DNA of 64,000 bases from Microvirga subterranea (GCF_003350535.1 NZ_QQBB01000004.1:62001-126000), one strand, 5' to 3'; positions 1 through 12,410 are shown, numbered from the stretch's first letter. Made by a program: numbers and translations. The notes: a model not told the origin generated them from the letters alone.

Positions 1-1
1 C

Positions 2-3301
<3,300 letters not shown>

Positions 3302-3317
3302 AGCCCGGGCTACAATC

Positions 3318-3342
3318 GGAACTGCGAAGCTTCACGGAAGTT
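3318..3342 (+). promoter_or_regulatory. weak EcfG-like promoter upstream of greA
   Basis: GGAAC-N16-AGTT, one mismatch from the alphaproteobacterial general-stress consensus GGAAC-N16/17-CGTT, 61 bases before the greA start. A match of this quality is expected a few times per 64 kb by chance, so it is listed only as a candidate. Confidence 0.25.
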
Positions 3343-3402
3343 TTCGTTGACATGCGAGGGCGCTGGAAACGGCGGCCTCGTACCTCTTTTTGGAAGAGAC
3401 GA

Positions 3403-3879
3403 ATGATGGACAAGGTCCCTCTGACGATCAAAGGTTTCGCGGCGCTCGAGGAGGAGCTCAAGCACCGTCAACAGGTTGAGCGCCCCCGGATCATCCAGGC
3501 GATCTCGGAAGCGCGCGCCCTGGGCGACCTGTCGGAGAACGCGGAATATCATGCCGCCAAGGAAGCCCAGTCCCTCAACGAGGGCCGGATCCTGGAGCTG
3601 GAGAGCCTGATTTCCCGCGCCGAAATCATCGACATCACGAAGCTGTCGGGCGACCGGATCAAGTTCGGCGCGACCGTGAAGCTGGTCGACGAGGATACGG
3701 AAGAGGAAAAGACCTACCAGATCGTTGGCGAGCCGGAGGCCGACGTGCGCTCCGGCCGCGTCTCGGTGTCGTCGCCCATCGCCCGTGCCCTCATGGGCAA
3801 GACCATCGGCGACACGGTCGAGGTTGTCACCCCGGGCGGCGGCAAATCCTACGAAGTCGTGGGCGTCCAGTTCGGCTGA
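3403..3879 (+). CDS. greA: transcription elongation factor GreA
   Basis: GreA rescues backtracked RNA polymerase by stimulating cleavage of the transcript 3' end. The protein has 158 residues, the usual length. It has the N-terminal coiled coil, with the conserved acidic tip in the stretch [14 protein letters not shown], and the C-terminal FKBP-like domain ([16 protein letters not shown]). I place the start at ATG 3403, after GGAAGAG. A longer frame opens at 3352 but would add an unconserved arginine-rich leader. The tandem ATG at 3406 is equally possible. A weak EcfG-like site lies upstream at 3318-3342. Confidence 0.95.
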   Translation: MMDKVPLTIKGFAALEEELKHRQQVERPRIIQAISEARALGDLSENAEYHAAKEAQSLNEGRILELESLISRAEIIDITKLSGDRIKFGATVKLVDEDTEEEKTYQIVGEPEADVRSGRVSVSSPIARALMGKTIGDTVEVVTPGGGKSYEVVGVQFG

Positions 3880-3897
3880 TCGGCAGAGGGGGCAACG

Positions 3898-4419
3898 ATG
3901 AGAGATCAGACCATGTCCCCCCTGACCCGCCGCTCATTCCTGACGGGCCTCGCCTGCTCCGGCCTTGCCGGCGCGGGCTCCAGGCCTGCCCGGGCGCAGG
4001 CCTTTCCCCAATACTTCTCGTCCTTTGCGGTCGACGTGAGCGTCCTCAAGGCGAAAGGGCTCGGCCCCTTCGCCGATCTCGTCGCGGCCGCGACCCTGGA
4101 CGAGTTGCGCCGTTCGTTCGCCGACCGGGTCGACCCGCGCGGGCCGCGCCTCGTCGTGCGTCTCACCGGGATCTTCCTGACGCCCTTCCCCGATGGAGGC
4201 GGCGGCGGGGACGACTGGCGGCGCGGAGGCGGCGGAAGTTCCGATTCCCTTGAAGGCGAAGCCCTGGCGGTCGGCCGACGCGGCGAGATCATCGCCCGCC
4301 ATCCGCAGCTGGCGGTGCTGGACGTGCGCACCAGCATCCTGACGCCGGACGAGCCCGGCCGCGCCGCGGCCGTAGCCCGACACTACGTTCTCTGGCTGAG
4401 ACGTCAGCTGATCTCTTGA
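3898..4419 (+). CDS. Tat-exported hypothetical protein
   Basis: A 173-residue protein with a twin-arginine signal peptide (TRRSFLTG, a hydrophobic stretch, and a probable cleavage after ARAQA near residue 35). It should therefore be exported folded to the periplasm. The mature part has a DVSVLKAKGLGPFADLVAAA segment and a glycine-rich insert near residues 100-115; I do not recognise a family. The start follows a strong GAGGGGGC ribosome site; an in-frame ATG five codons later is the alternative. It lies 18 bases after greA and converges with the lrp-type gene with no gap between them. Confidence 0.75.
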   Translation: MRDQTMSPLTRRSFLTGLACSGLAGAGSRPARAQAFPQYFSSFAVDVSVLKAKGLGPFADLVAAATLDELRRSFADRVDPRGPRLVVRLTGIFLTPFPDGGGGGDDWRRGGGGSSDSLEGEALAVGRRGEIIARHPQLAVLDVRTSILTPDEPGRAAAVARHYVLWLRRQLIS

Positions 4420-4905
4420 TTAAGCCGTTACTTCCGGAACGTCCTCGATCGGCACCAGCGGATCGTCCTTGATGAGGTCGAGGGTCAGCGCCGTGCGCAC
4501 GTTGCGCACGTTCGGCAGTGAGGTGAGTTCCGAGACGAGCCCCTGGAAGGCCGCGAGATTCGGGGCGACGCATTTCATGATGAAATCGATGTCGCCCGAC
4601 AGGGTCCAGCATTCGCGGACCATGGACCAGCCCTTGATCAGGTCCTCGAACTCCTTGAGCTCCTTCTTGCCCTGGACGTCGAGCTGCACCATGGCGAAGC
4701 AGACGATCTCGAAGCCGAGGCCCTTGGGATCCAGCATGGCTCGATAAGCCTTGATGATCCCGGCACTCTCCAGCGCCCTGACACGACGCAGGCATGGGGG
4801 GGCCGACAAGCCGACACGACGGGCCAGCTCCACATTCGTGATGCTGCCGTCGGCTTGCAGTTCCTTCAGAATGGCCCAGTCAATAGAATCGAGGCGTCCG
4901 CGCAC
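4420..4905 (-). CDS. Lrp/AsnC family transcriptional regulator
   Basis: A 161-residue feast/famine regulator. It has an N-terminal AsnC-type helix-turn-helix (LDSIDWAILKELQADG, then NVELARRVGLSAPPCLRRVR) and a C-terminal RAM ligand-binding domain. Lrp proteins bind amino acids and control amino-acid metabolism and transport. I chose the GTG at 4905 because GGAG sits correctly in front of it and the length matches the family; the frame runs on to 4986 with an unconserved proline-rich extension. Lrp, trxB and the LsrB/VtlR-type LysR gene sit together in other Rhizobiales, as here. Confidence 0.92.
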   Translation of the reverse strand: MRGRLDSIDWAILKELQADGSITNVELARRVGLSAPPCLRRVRALESAGIIKAYRAMLDPKGLGFEIVCFAMVQLDVQGKKELKEFEDLIKGWSMVRECWTLSGDIDFIMKCVAPNLAAFQGLVSELTSLPNVRNVRTALTLDLIKDDPLVPIEDVPEVTA

Positions 4906-5020
4906 GTTAACTCCGGGAAAGGCTCGTCTCGGCTGAGTAGACGGTGTAGAGGGTCTGCACAAGAAGGCCGGGCGATTAAGTCGCAACGATCCTTATGCAT
5001 TCCACAGGCTCATTGATCAA

Positions 5021-6052
5021 ATGTTGCGCAACAACTCAAGCCTGCCCGAACCCGAGGGCCTCACCGCCTGGGTCCTGAGCGACGGCAAGGCGGGAGACGA
5101 GTTGCAGGCGCTGAGCGTCGCCGAGGCCTTAGGGGTCGAGCCGGAGATCCGTCGCATCAAGCCGCGGGCGCCCTTCACCTGGGCCATGCCCTGGGGTCCC
5201 ATCGACCCGCGCGAGCGGCCCGGCGCCCACAACAGCCCGCTAGTCCCGCCCTTTCCGGACCTCCTCATCGCCTCGGGCCGCCGGGCGGTCCCCTATCTTC
5301 GTTTCGTGAAGAAGGCCTCGGGCGGGCGCACCTTCACGGCCTTTCTCAAGGACCCCCGCACTGGGCCGGCCACGGCCGACTTCATCTGGTCGCCGTCCTA
5401 CGACCGCCTGCGGGGCCCGAACGTCCTCAACACGCTCACGCCGCCCCACCGCATCTCGTCCCGGCGCCTGGAAGCGGCCCGCGTCCATCCGGATCCGCGG
5501 CTCGCCTCCGTAGCGTCTCCAAGGGTCGCGGTGCTGGCCGGCGGCGACAGCCGCCATCATCGCTTCGCGGCAGACGACGTCGCCCGCTTCGCGGATCGGC
5601 TGACGGTCCTTGCGGAGACCGGTGCGGGCCTGATGATCACCGCCTCGCGCCGCACCCCTGCGGCCCTCAGGGATGCCCTCGTGGAGCTGGCCAGGCGCTC
5701 CGGCGGCTTCTTCTGGGACGGAAGCGGCGACAATCCCTATATCAGCCTTTTGGCCCTGGCGGATGCGATCGTCGTGACGGCGGATTCCTTCAACATGATC
5801 GGCGAAGCGGCCGTGACGGGCGTGCCCATCCTGGTCTTCGAGCCGACCGGCGGGCACCCGAAGCTCAAGGTCTTCCTGGACGAGATGCGGGCCCTCGGGG
5901 CTGTGCATCCTTTCCGGGGGCGACTTGAAGGCCAAGCCTATCCGCCTGTAAATTCCACCCCTCGGATCGCGCGCGCCATTGCCGAAGGCCTGAGGCGCCA
6001 CCGCCGCGTTCTGGGACTTCCCGACGCGGCCCTTTCACTGGAGACTTCCTGA
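5021..6052 (+). CDS. ELM1/GtrOC1-like family protein (DUF1022)
   Basis: A 343-residue protein of the family named after the plant mitochondrial fission factor ELM1. Bacterial members have a glycosyltransferase-B-like fold and no established reaction. Recognisable features are the N-terminal WVLSDGKAGDELQ motif, the FTAFLKDPR and ADFIWSPSYDR segments, and a C-terminal nucleotide-sugar-like site (ALADAIVVTADSFNMIGEA, then FEPTGGHPKL). The start is ATG 5021; no convincing ribosome site is visible. Its stop overlaps the trxB start by one base (TGATG), so the two are probably translationally coupled. Confidence 0.85.
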   Translation: MLRNNSSLPEPEGLTAWVLSDGKAGDELQALSVAEALGVEPEIRRIKPRAPFTWAMPWGPIDPRERPGAHNSPLVPPFPDLLIASGRRAVPYLRFVKKASGGRTFTAFLKDPRTGPATADFIWSPSYDRLRGPNVLNTLTPPHRISSRRLEAARVHPDPRLASVASPRVAVLAGGDSRHHRFAADDVARFADRLTVLAETGAGLMITASRRTPAALRDALVELARRSGGFFWDGSGDNPYISLLALADAIVVTADSFNMIGEAAVTGVPILVFEPTGGHPKLKVFLDEMRALGAVHPFRGRLEGQAYPPVNSTPRIARAIAEGLRRHRRVLGLPDAALSLETS

Positions 6053-7014
6053 TGGCCCAAACCCACGCCAAGCTCATCATCATCGGCTCTGGGCCGGCCG
6101 GCTACACGGCGGCGATCTACGCCGCGCGCGCCATGCTGGAGCCTGTCCTGATCTCCGGCTTCCAGCCCGGCGGACAGCTCATGATCACCACCGACGTGGA
6201 GAACTATCCGGGCTTCGCCGACGTGATCCAGGGGCCGTGGCTCATGGAGCAGATGCGCCTGCAGGCGGAGCATGTGGGCACCAAGATGGTCTCCGACCAC
6301 ATCGTCAAGGTCGACCTGAACCAGCGCCCGTTCCGCATCGAGGGCGATTCCGGCGACGTCTACACCTGCGACTCCCTAATCGTCGCGACGGGCGCCCAGG
6401 CGAAATGGCTCGGCCTGCCCTCCGAGGCCATGTTCCAGGGCTTCGGCGTTTCGGCCTGCGCCACCTGCGACGGCTTCTTCTTCCGGGGCAAGGAGGTCGT
6501 GGTGGTGGGCGGCGGCAACACCGCCGTCGAGGAGGCGCTCTACCTTGCCCACCTCGCCTCGAAGGTCACCCTGGTCCATCGCCGGGATTCCTTACGCGCC
6601 GAGCGCATCCTGCAGGACCGCCTGCTCAAGCACCCGAAGGTCGAGGTGGTCTGGAACTCCGCCGTCGAGGAGATTTGCGGCAGCCAGAGCCCGACCTCGG
6701 TCACGCATGTGCGGCTGAAGAACCTCGTCTCCGGCCAGGTCTCCGAGCTCAAGACCGACGGCGTCTTCATCGCCATCGGCCACAAGCCCTCCACCGACCT
6801 CTTCGCCGGCCAGCTCGACATGAAGCCCGGCGGGTACCTGCAGACGAAGCCCGGCACCACCGAGACGAACATCCCGGGCGTCTTCGCGGCCGGCGACGTG
6901 GCCGACGACGTGTACCGGCAGGCGGTGACCGCCGCCGGCATGGGCTGCATGGCGGCGCTCGAGACCGAGCGCTATCTGGCCGCGCTGGAGGTCACCCAGC
7001 AGGCTGCCGAGTGA
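6052..7014 (+). CDS. trxB: thioredoxin-disulfide reductase
   Basis: TrxB passes electrons from NADPH through FAD to thioredoxin, keeping cytoplasmic thiols reduced. The 320-residue protein has the N-terminal FAD motif (IIGSGPAGYTAA), the redox-active pair C136-A-T-C139, the NADPH-binding GGGNTAVEEA segment and the C-terminal FAD motif (GVFAAGDVADDVYRQAVTAAG). Its ATG overlaps the stop of the ELM1-like gene. Its downstream neighbour is an LsrB-type LysR regulator, which in Sinorhizobium is linked to redox and oxidative-stress responses, consistent with the pairing. Confidence 0.97.
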   Translation: MAQTHAKLIIIGSGPAGYTAAIYAARAMLEPVLISGFQPGGQLMITTDVENYPGFADVIQGPWLMEQMRLQAEHVGTKMVSDHIVKVDLNQRPFRIEGDSGDVYTCDSLIVATGAQAKWLGLPSEAMFQGFGVSACATCDGFFFRGKEVVVVGGGNTAVEEALYLAHLASKVTLVHRRDSLRAERILQDRLLKHPKVEVVWNSAVEEICGSQSPTSVTHVRLKNLVSGQVSELKTDGVFIAIGHKPSTDLFAGQLDMKPGGYLQTKPGTTETNIPGVFAAGDVADDVYRQAVTAAGMGCMAALETERYLAALEVTQQAAE

Positions 7015-7127
7015 AATTATAAACAATTGGTTAGCCTTCGGCTCGGATTCCTATTGCCTCGGACCGACGGCTCATCGGAGATAGGACGACCCGCCAGCAG
7101 AGGGAGGCGGATCGTCAGGGGAACGCC

Positions 7128-8018
7128 GTGGACTGGGACAAAATCCGGATTTTCTATACGGTCGCGGAGGCTGGCAGCTTCACGCGCGCCGGTGACGATC
7201 TCGGGTTGAGCCAGTCGGCGGTCAGCCGCCAGATCAGCGCGCTCGAACGGGAGCTGAAGGCCCCCCTCTTCCACCGGCATGCCCGCGGGTTGATCCTGAC
7301 CGAGCAGGGCGACCTGCTGTTCCGGGCCGCGCGCGACATGCGCATGCGGCTGGAGACCACCAAGGCGCGACTGGTGGAAACGAGCGAGCGTCCTTCGGGC
7401 GAGCTGAAGGTGACGACCACGGTCGGCCTGGGCTCCATCTGGCTCGCGCAGCGCATCGCCGAATTCCTCGACCTCTACCCGGACGTGCGGGTCCAGCTCA
7501 TCCTCAGCAACGAGGAACTCGACCTCGCCATGCGCGAGGCCGACGTGGCGATCCGCCTGCGCCGCCCGGCCCAGCCGGACCTGATCCAGCGGCGCCTCTT
7601 CACGGTGCATTTCCACGTCTATGCGTCGAGCGAATATCTCAAGCGCTTCGGCGAGCCCAAGACCCTGGAGGAGCTGGACGAGCACCGGATCGTCTCCTTC
7701 GGAGGCGACCAGCCCTCTTACCTGATGGCGGTGCACTGGCTCTCGACTGCCGGCCGGGAGGGGCGCGAACCGCGCCAGTACCATTACGTGGTCAACAACA
7801 TCACGGCCCTGAAGATCGCCGTCGAAACCGGAGCGGGCATCGCCGTGCTGCCCGACTACACGGTCGTGGGCAATGCGAATCTGGTCCAGATCCTGCGGGA
7901 CGTGGAGATGCCGTCCCTCGACAGCTATCTCGTCTATGCCGAGGAAATGCGCTCGGTGGCCCGCGTCCAGGCCTTCCGGGACTTCCTCATCACCAAGGCC
8001 CAGCGCTGGACCTTCTGA
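7128..8018 (+). CDS. lsrB: LysR-family regulator, LsrB/VtlR type
   Basis: A 296-residue LysR regulator with an N-terminal winged helix (residues about 3-60; AGSFTRAGDDLGLSQSAVSR) and a C-terminal inducer-binding domain. Segments such as FHRHARGLILTEQG, VTTTVGLG, LYPD, LILSNEELD and IQRRLFTVH are those I associate with Sinorhizobium LsrB and Brucella VtlR. In those species this regulator lies beside trxB and activates the AbcR small RNAs. The start is a GTG preceded by AGGGG at a proper distance. The same context (trxB before, AbcR-like RNA after) supports the assignment over a generic GcvA-like regulator. Confidence 0.88.
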   Translation: MDWDKIRIFYTVAEAGSFTRAGDDLGLSQSAVSRQISALERELKAPLFHRHARGLILTEQGDLLFRAARDMRMRLETTKARLVETSERPSGELKVTTTVGLGSIWLAQRIAEFLDLYPDVRVQLILSNEELDLAMREADVAIRLRRPAQPDLIQRRLFTVHFHVYASSEYLKRFGEPKTLEELDEHRIVSFGGDQPSYLMAVHWLSTAGREGREPRQYHYVVNNITALKIAVETGAGIAVLPDYTVVGNANLVQILRDVEMPSLDSYLVYAEEMRSVARVQAFRDFLITKAQRWTF

Positions 8019-8198
8019 GAACGCCCCTCAAGCCCTCGCTTCGTCTCAGGCCACATCTCGCACATGCGGCATCGCAGTCGCTCGGCCGAAATCCGCACGT
8101 TTTCAGCAGCTTGGGCGCCAAAGCTTGACAGTTTCGGAAGATCTTGACGGCTTTGCGACGACAGCCATGCAGTTCGCGCAGCCCTTTCATGAGGCATG

Positions 8199-8234
8199 TT
8201 GCATTGCAAACGAGCGGATTGCCTTCAATATAAG
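8199..8234 (+). promoter_or_regulatory. promoter and LysR-type dyad before the AbcR-like RNA
   Basis: An 11-base dyad (TTGCA-T-TGCAA, 8199-8209) overlaps a -35-like TTGCAA at 8204-8209. A -10-like AATATA follows at 8227-8232 after 17 bases. An activator dyad at the -35 edge is what a LysR-type activator needs. In Brucella and Agrobacterium the orthologous regulator activates abcR RNAs, so this is the likely LsrB target. That is inference from position and symmetry. Confidence 0.55.
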
Positions 8235-8238
8235 CCTC

Positions 8239-8363
8239 GGCTGATTTCAACGCGGCATCGCTTTCTTCCTCCCGGCGATGTCGTGTCGGCCGTTCCCTCT
8301 GGAAGGTTTTGACGTTTTTGTCGGACCTCTACTTTAGCCGGGCTTCGAGCCCGGCTTTTTTTT
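8239..8363 (+). ncRNA. abcR: probable AbcR-type (alpha-r15) small RNA
   Basis: About 125 bases run from a predicted start after the -10 at 8227-8232 to an intrinsic terminator with eight T residues. No reading frame explains this terminator, which lies 320 bases past the LysR stop. The RNA carries two pyrimidine-rich, anti-Shine-Dalgarno-like stretches (CTTCCTCCC near 8260 and TTCCCTC near 8295). AbcR RNAs use such motifs with Hfq to block translation of ABC-transporter mRNAs. The location next to an LsrB/VtlR gene matches AbcR loci in Agrobacterium and Brucella. Family membership was not tested by covariance search. Confidence 0.6.
8337..8363 (+). terminator. intrinsic terminator of the AbcR-like RNA
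   Basis: A 7-bp GC stem (GCCGGGC / GCCCGGC, loop TTCGA) is followed by T8 on the + strand. It faces away from the convergent acyl-CoA ligase gene and so ends a rightward transcript. Confidence 0.85.
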
Positions 8364-8394
8364 GCCTCATGTAGATCGGGCGCGGCACAAAGCG

Positions 8395-10119
8395 TCAGTG
8401 AGGCTGGGTCACCTCGTCCTTCAGCACGCGCCGCAGGACCTTGCCCACGTTGGTCTTCGGCAGCGTCTCGCGGAACTCGATCCGCCGCGGCACCTTGTAG
8501 CCGGTGAGCGCCTCGCGGCAGAACTCGCGGAGCTCCTCCTGGGTCAGATTGGGGTCCTTGCGCACCACGTAGGCCACCACGGTCTCGCCGGCATTCGGGT
8601 CCGGCAGGCCGATTACGGCCGCCTCGGTCACGCCCGGATGTGTCACGAGCACGTCCTCGACCTCGTTCGGATAGACGTTGAATCCCGACACGAGGATCAT
8701 GTCCTTCATCCGGTCCACAATCTTCACCTCGCCGTGCGGCAGGACGACCGCCACGTCGCCGGTGCGGAAGAAGCCGTCCGCCGTCATGACCTTCGCGGTC
8801 TCGTCCGGACGCTGCCAGTAGCCGGCCATCACCTGCGGGCCCTTCACGCAGAGCTCGCCTCTCTCGCCGAAGGGCAGGACAGCGCCGTCCTGGGCCCGGA
8901 TCGACACATCGGTCGAGGGCAGCGGATAACCGATCGTGCCGGTGAACTCCTCGATGTCGAGCCGGTTGGCGCAGACCACCGGCGAGGTTTCCGAAAGGCC
9001 GTAGCCCTCCACGATCGGCTGCCCGGTGACGGCCTTCCACTTCTTCGCCACCACCGCCTGGGTCGCCATGCCGCCGGAGACGGCGAAGACGAGCTGGGAG
9101 AAGTCCACCTCCTCGATGCCGGGCGCGTTGGCGAGCGCGTTGTAGAGCGTGTTGACGCCCGACATGAGGGTGATGCGGCTCTTCTTGAGAATCTTCACGA
9201 AGCCCGGAATGTCGCGCGGATTCGCGATGAGAAGCTGGCAGCCGCCGATGCGGGTCATGAGCAGGGCGCAGACCGTCAGCCCGAAGATGTGGTAGAGCGG
9301 CAGCGCCGTCACCATCACGTGGTCCGTCCGCTCGCCGAAGAACGGACGCATCCAGGCCTCGCACTGGATCACGTTCGCGGCGACGTTCCGGTGCAGCAGG
9401 ACCGCGCCCTTGGAGACGCCGGTGGTGCCGCCCGTATATTGCAGGAAGGCGACGTCGTCCGGCGAGACCGCCACCGGTTTAGGGGCCTGCCTTGCCCCTT
9501 CCGCGATCACGGACTTGAAGCCGACGGCCCCGGGAAGGCTGTAGGGCTTCACCGCCTTCTTCACGTGCCGGGACACGATGTTGATGACGGAGCCCTTCAG
9601 GCCGAGCAGGTCGCCGGGCTTCACCACCACCACCCGGTCGAGCTTCAGGTCGGGCAGCGCCTCCTCGACGGTGCTGCCGAAGTTCTCCAGCACGAATAGG
9701 GCGCGGGCGCCGGCATCCTGGAGCTGATGGGTGAGCTCGCGCGGCGTGTAGAGCGGATTGACGTTCACCACCGTGCAGCCGGCGGCGAGAATCCCGAACA
9801 GCACGGCCGGATAGGCCATCACGTTCGGCATCATGATGGCGACCCGGTCGCCCTTCCGGAACCCCTGCGACTGGAGCCAGGACGCGACGGCGTCGGCATG
9901 GCGGCCCAGCTCCGCATACGTCATCCGCTTGCCGAAGCTCTCCGCGGCGTTGCGCGCTCCATAGGACGTGACGCCCTCGCGGAACATGTCGACCAGCGTG
10001 CCGATCCTCTCGACGTTGATCGTCTTCGGCACCTGAGAGGGATAGGAGTTCAGCCAGGGGCGGTCCGCATAGGATTGTGCTGCGCCTGCGGACTCGGCCG
10101 CCGGGTTGAGGGCGTTCAT
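8395..10119 (-). CDS. fadD: long-chain fatty-acid--CoA ligase
   Basis: An AMP-forming acyl-CoA synthetase of 574 residues that activates long-chain fatty acids for beta-oxidation or lipid synthesis. It has the ANL-family phosphate-binding loop YTGGTTGVSKGA, the A5-type motif GYGLSETSP, a YWQRPDETAKVM segment with a following RTGD motif, and a C-terminal lid with PRRIEFRETLPKTNVGKVLRR containing the catalytic lysine. I start at ATG 10119, preceded by GGAGGAAAACG; the frame stays open 26 codons further. It is transcribed alone, facing the AbcR-like RNA. Substrate chain length cannot be read from sequence. Confidence 0.93.
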   Translation of the reverse strand: MNALNPAAESAGAAQSYADRPWLNSYPSQVPKTINVERIGTLVDMFREGVTSYGARNAAESFGKRMTYAELGRHADAVASWLQSQGFRKGDRVAIMMPNVMAYPAVLFGILAAGCTVVNVNPLYTPRELTHQLQDAGARALFVLENFGSTVEEALPDLKLDRVVVVKPGDLLGLKGSVINIVSRHVKKAVKPYSLPGAVGFKSVIAEGARQAPKPVAVSPDDVAFLQYTGGTTGVSKGAVLLHRNVAANVIQCEAWMRPFFGERTDHVMVTALPLYHIFGLTVCALLMTRIGGCQLLIANPRDIPGFVKILKKSRITLMSGVNTLYNALANAPGIEEVDFSQLVFAVSGGMATQAVVAKKWKAVTGQPIVEGYGLSETSPVVCANRLDIEEFTGTIGYPLPSTDVSIRAQDGAVLPFGERGELCVKGPQVMAGYWQRPDETAKVMTADGFFRTGDVAVVLPHGEVKIVDRMKDMILVSGFNVYPNEVEDVLVTHPGVTEAAVIGLPDPNAGETVVAYVVRKDPNLTQEELREFCREALTGYKVPRRIEFRETLPKTNVGKVLRRVLKDEVTQPH

Positions 10120-10218
10120 CGTTTTCCTCCGCTTCATGGCGAGGTTGCTTTGGGAGATGGCGTCTCCGTCAAAGCTTAACTTGGCGCGGAAGATCACATT
10201 TGTCGATGGGATAGTTTA

Positions 10219-10256
10219 GACCTGAACGATCCGGCCCGATGCGGATCGTCCAGGTC
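10219..10256 (-). terminator. hairpin after the EF-G-like gene
   Basis: Two 14-base arms (GACCTGAACGATCC and GGATCGTCCAGGTC, one internal mismatch) with a 10-base loop lie just past the stop of the EF-G-like gene. On the minus strand only a weak TAAACTAT tail follows, so it may be a poor terminator or a 3' stabilising structure. Confidence 0.5.
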
Positions 10257-10264
10257 CTTTGGCG

Positions 10265-12304
10265 TCAATGCGTCTTGTGCAGGATGTGCTCGGCCGGCTT
10301 GCCGCTGAGCTCGGCCATGTGGTCGAACCGGGTCGAGAAGGTGCCGACGCCGGCCGTGACGGAGCGAAGCTCCACGATGAGGTCGCCGATCTCGGCTTCC
10401 GGGATCGTGGCGCTGATCACGTCCCATCCGTCCCAGCCGGGACGACCGTTATAGCCGAGGATCTGGCCGCGCCGCGCCGTGACGAGGCCGGTGGCCTTGG
10501 ACAATGCCTCGGTCGGGATAGTGATCTCGGCCGAGAGCACCGGCTCCAGCAGGACGGGCTTCGCCTTGGGAAGAGCCTCCGCGAGCGCCAGCTTCGCGGC
10601 CGCCTGGAAGGCCGCGTCGGAGGAATCCACGGTGTGGTAGGAGCCGTCCGTCAGCGTCACCGCGAGATCGACGACGGGAAAGCCGAGCGGGCCGCACCTG
10701 ATCGCATCCCGCACCCCGGTCTCCACCGACGGGATGTACTGCCGCGGGACCACGCCGCCCGTGATCTTGTCCTGGAACGCGAACCCCTCCCCGCGCGGCA
10801 GCGGTGCAATCTCGATCATCACGTCGCCGAACTGGCCGTGCCCGCCGGTCTGCTTGCGGTGCCGCCCCCGGGCGGAGGCATGCCCGCGGATCGTTTCGCG
10901 GTAGGCGACCTGCGGCCTGCCGGTTTCGACCCCCACCTGGAACCGGGAGGCCAGCTTCTCGACGGCGACGCGCAGATGCATCTCGCCCTGGCCGAGGATG
11001 CGGATCTCGCCCATGTCGGGCCTGGATTCCACCACCAGGGACGGATCCTCCTCGGTGATCTTCGCCAGCGCGCTCGACAGGCGCACGTCGTCCTTGCGAT
11101 CCTTCACCTTCAGGGCCAGTGCATAGACCGGCTCCGGCGGCGCCACGGACAGGATGGCCTCGGGTCGGGATTTCCCGGACGCGAAGCAGTCTCCGGTCCC
11201 GATGCCTTCGAGCCGGCCGAAGCCGACGGTGTCGCCCGCATTGGCCTCCGCGATGCGCGTGGTGCTGCCGCCCGTGACCGCCAGAAGGCTCCCGACGCGG
11301 GACTCGGCGCCGCGCGCCCCGATGACGGGATCGCCCTCGTGGAAGGCTCCGCGCAGGACGCGGGCCAGGGAGAGCTTGCCGCCCTGCCCCATATGCAGGG
11401 TCTTCAGCACCTGGGCCAGGGGCGGGCCCTCGGCAGGAATTCCGAGACGCACCCGGGTGTCGTCTAGGGTCGGAGCCTCGTGCCTCAGGGCCTTCAGGAG
11501 GCGGGTGACCCCATTGCCGCGCTCGGCCGAGCCGATGAAGGCCGGCACTACATGCCGCTCCTTGAGTTCCTTCGCCAAGTCGTCGAACACCCGATCCTTC
11601 GGGGGCTCGATCTCGGAGATGAGGTCCTCCATCAGAGTGTCGTCGTAATCGGCCAGGCGCTCCAGCATGGCGAACCGCGCCTCGCGCTCCTGCAGCGTTT
11701 CGCCTTCCGGCAGGTCCACCACCTCGCTCGGGGCATGCTCCCGGTAGATGAAGGCGCGCTCCAGGGCGAGATCGATGAAGCCGACCGCGATGCCGTCCTT
11801 CCAGATCGGAATCTGGCGGAGCAGCAGCGGCGTCCGCGAGGCGCGCTGCAGCAGGGACAAGGTCTCCTGGACCCGCCGCGACGCCGTGTCGATCTTGTTG
11901 ATGAAGAGGAAGCGCGGGATGTCGGCCTCCTCGAGCTCCCTCATGATGATTTCGAGGGCGGGAATCTTGCGCTCGTCCGCCTCGCACACGACGATCGCTG
12001 CATCGCAGGCCGGTGCGACGTTGCGCATTTCGTGCATGAATTCCGTGGATCCGGGGCAGTCGACGAAGGTCATCCGCTCGCCGAGGAACTCGACCGTCGC
12101 CGCGTTGGGCTCGATGCTCATGCCGTGGCTGCGGGCCTCCGCGCTCGCATCGCCCACCGTATCGCCGTTGGCGACACGGCCCGCCCGGCTGATCGCGCCG
12201 GTGCGCTCCAGGATCGCCTCGAGGAGGGTGGTCTTGCCGCTCTGGAAGGGGCCGACGATGGCGATGCATCGCGGGCCCGCGGGTCCTCTGCCGTTGGGTG
12301 CCAT
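10265..12304 (-). CDS. elongation factor G-like GTPase
   Basis: A 679-residue translational GTPase paralogue of EF-G. The G1 motif is GPFQSGKT (residues 18-25); G3 (DCPG) and G4 (NKID) are present. Domains II to V follow, with a domain IV stretch RHRKQTGGHGQFGDV. The switch I region is degenerate (HGMSIEPNAATVEF where canonical EF-G has RGITI), as in the EF-G-like class whose role in translation or ribosome recycling is unsettled. The start is ATG 12304 after AAGGAG; the frame extends to 12451, but that extension overlaps the neighbouring terminator. Confidence 0.88.
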   Translation of the reverse strand: MAPNGRGPAGPRCIAIVGPFQSGKTTLLEAILERTGAISRAGRVANGDTVGDASAEARSHGMSIEPNAATVEFLGERMTFVDCPGSTEFMHEMRNVAPACDAAIVVCEADERKIPALEIIMRELEEADIPRFLFINKIDTASRRVQETLSLLQRASRTPLLLRQIPIWKDGIAVGFIDLALERAFIYREHAPSEVVDLPEGETLQEREARFAMLERLADYDDTLMEDLISEIEPPKDRVFDDLAKELKERHVVPAFIGSAERGNGVTRLLKALRHEAPTLDDTRVRLGIPAEGPPLAQVLKTLHMGQGGKLSLARVLRGAFHEGDPVIGARGAESRVGSLLAVTGGSTTRIAEANAGDTVGFGRLEGIGTGDCFASGKSRPEAILSVAPPEPVYALALKVKDRKDDVRLSSALAKITEEDPSLVVESRPDMGEIRILGQGEMHLRVAVEKLASRFQVGVETGRPQVAYRETIRGHASARGRHRKQTGGHGQFGDVMIEIAPLPRGEGFAFQDKITGGVVPRQYIPSVETGVRDAIRCGPLGFPVVDLAVTLTDGSYHTVDSSDAAFQAAAKLALAEALPKAKPVLLEPVLSAEITIPTEALSKATGLVTARRGQILGYNGRPGWDGWDVISATIPEAEIGDLIVELRSVTAGVGTFSTRFDHMAELSGKPAEHILHKTH

Positions 12305-12410
12305 GAGAGTCTCCTTCCCTGCCCCCTTCAGCGCGCTCTTTCCGGCCGCGTTTTTCGATGCTCTGCCTGTCGAGCAGCTTTGGCAAGTGTCCTCTCGAAT
12401 GGGAGCCGGC

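Noticed and set aside
8362..9699. 445-residue frame opposite the acyl-CoA ligase
   Set aside because: Antisense shadow; His-rich, no recognisable motif.
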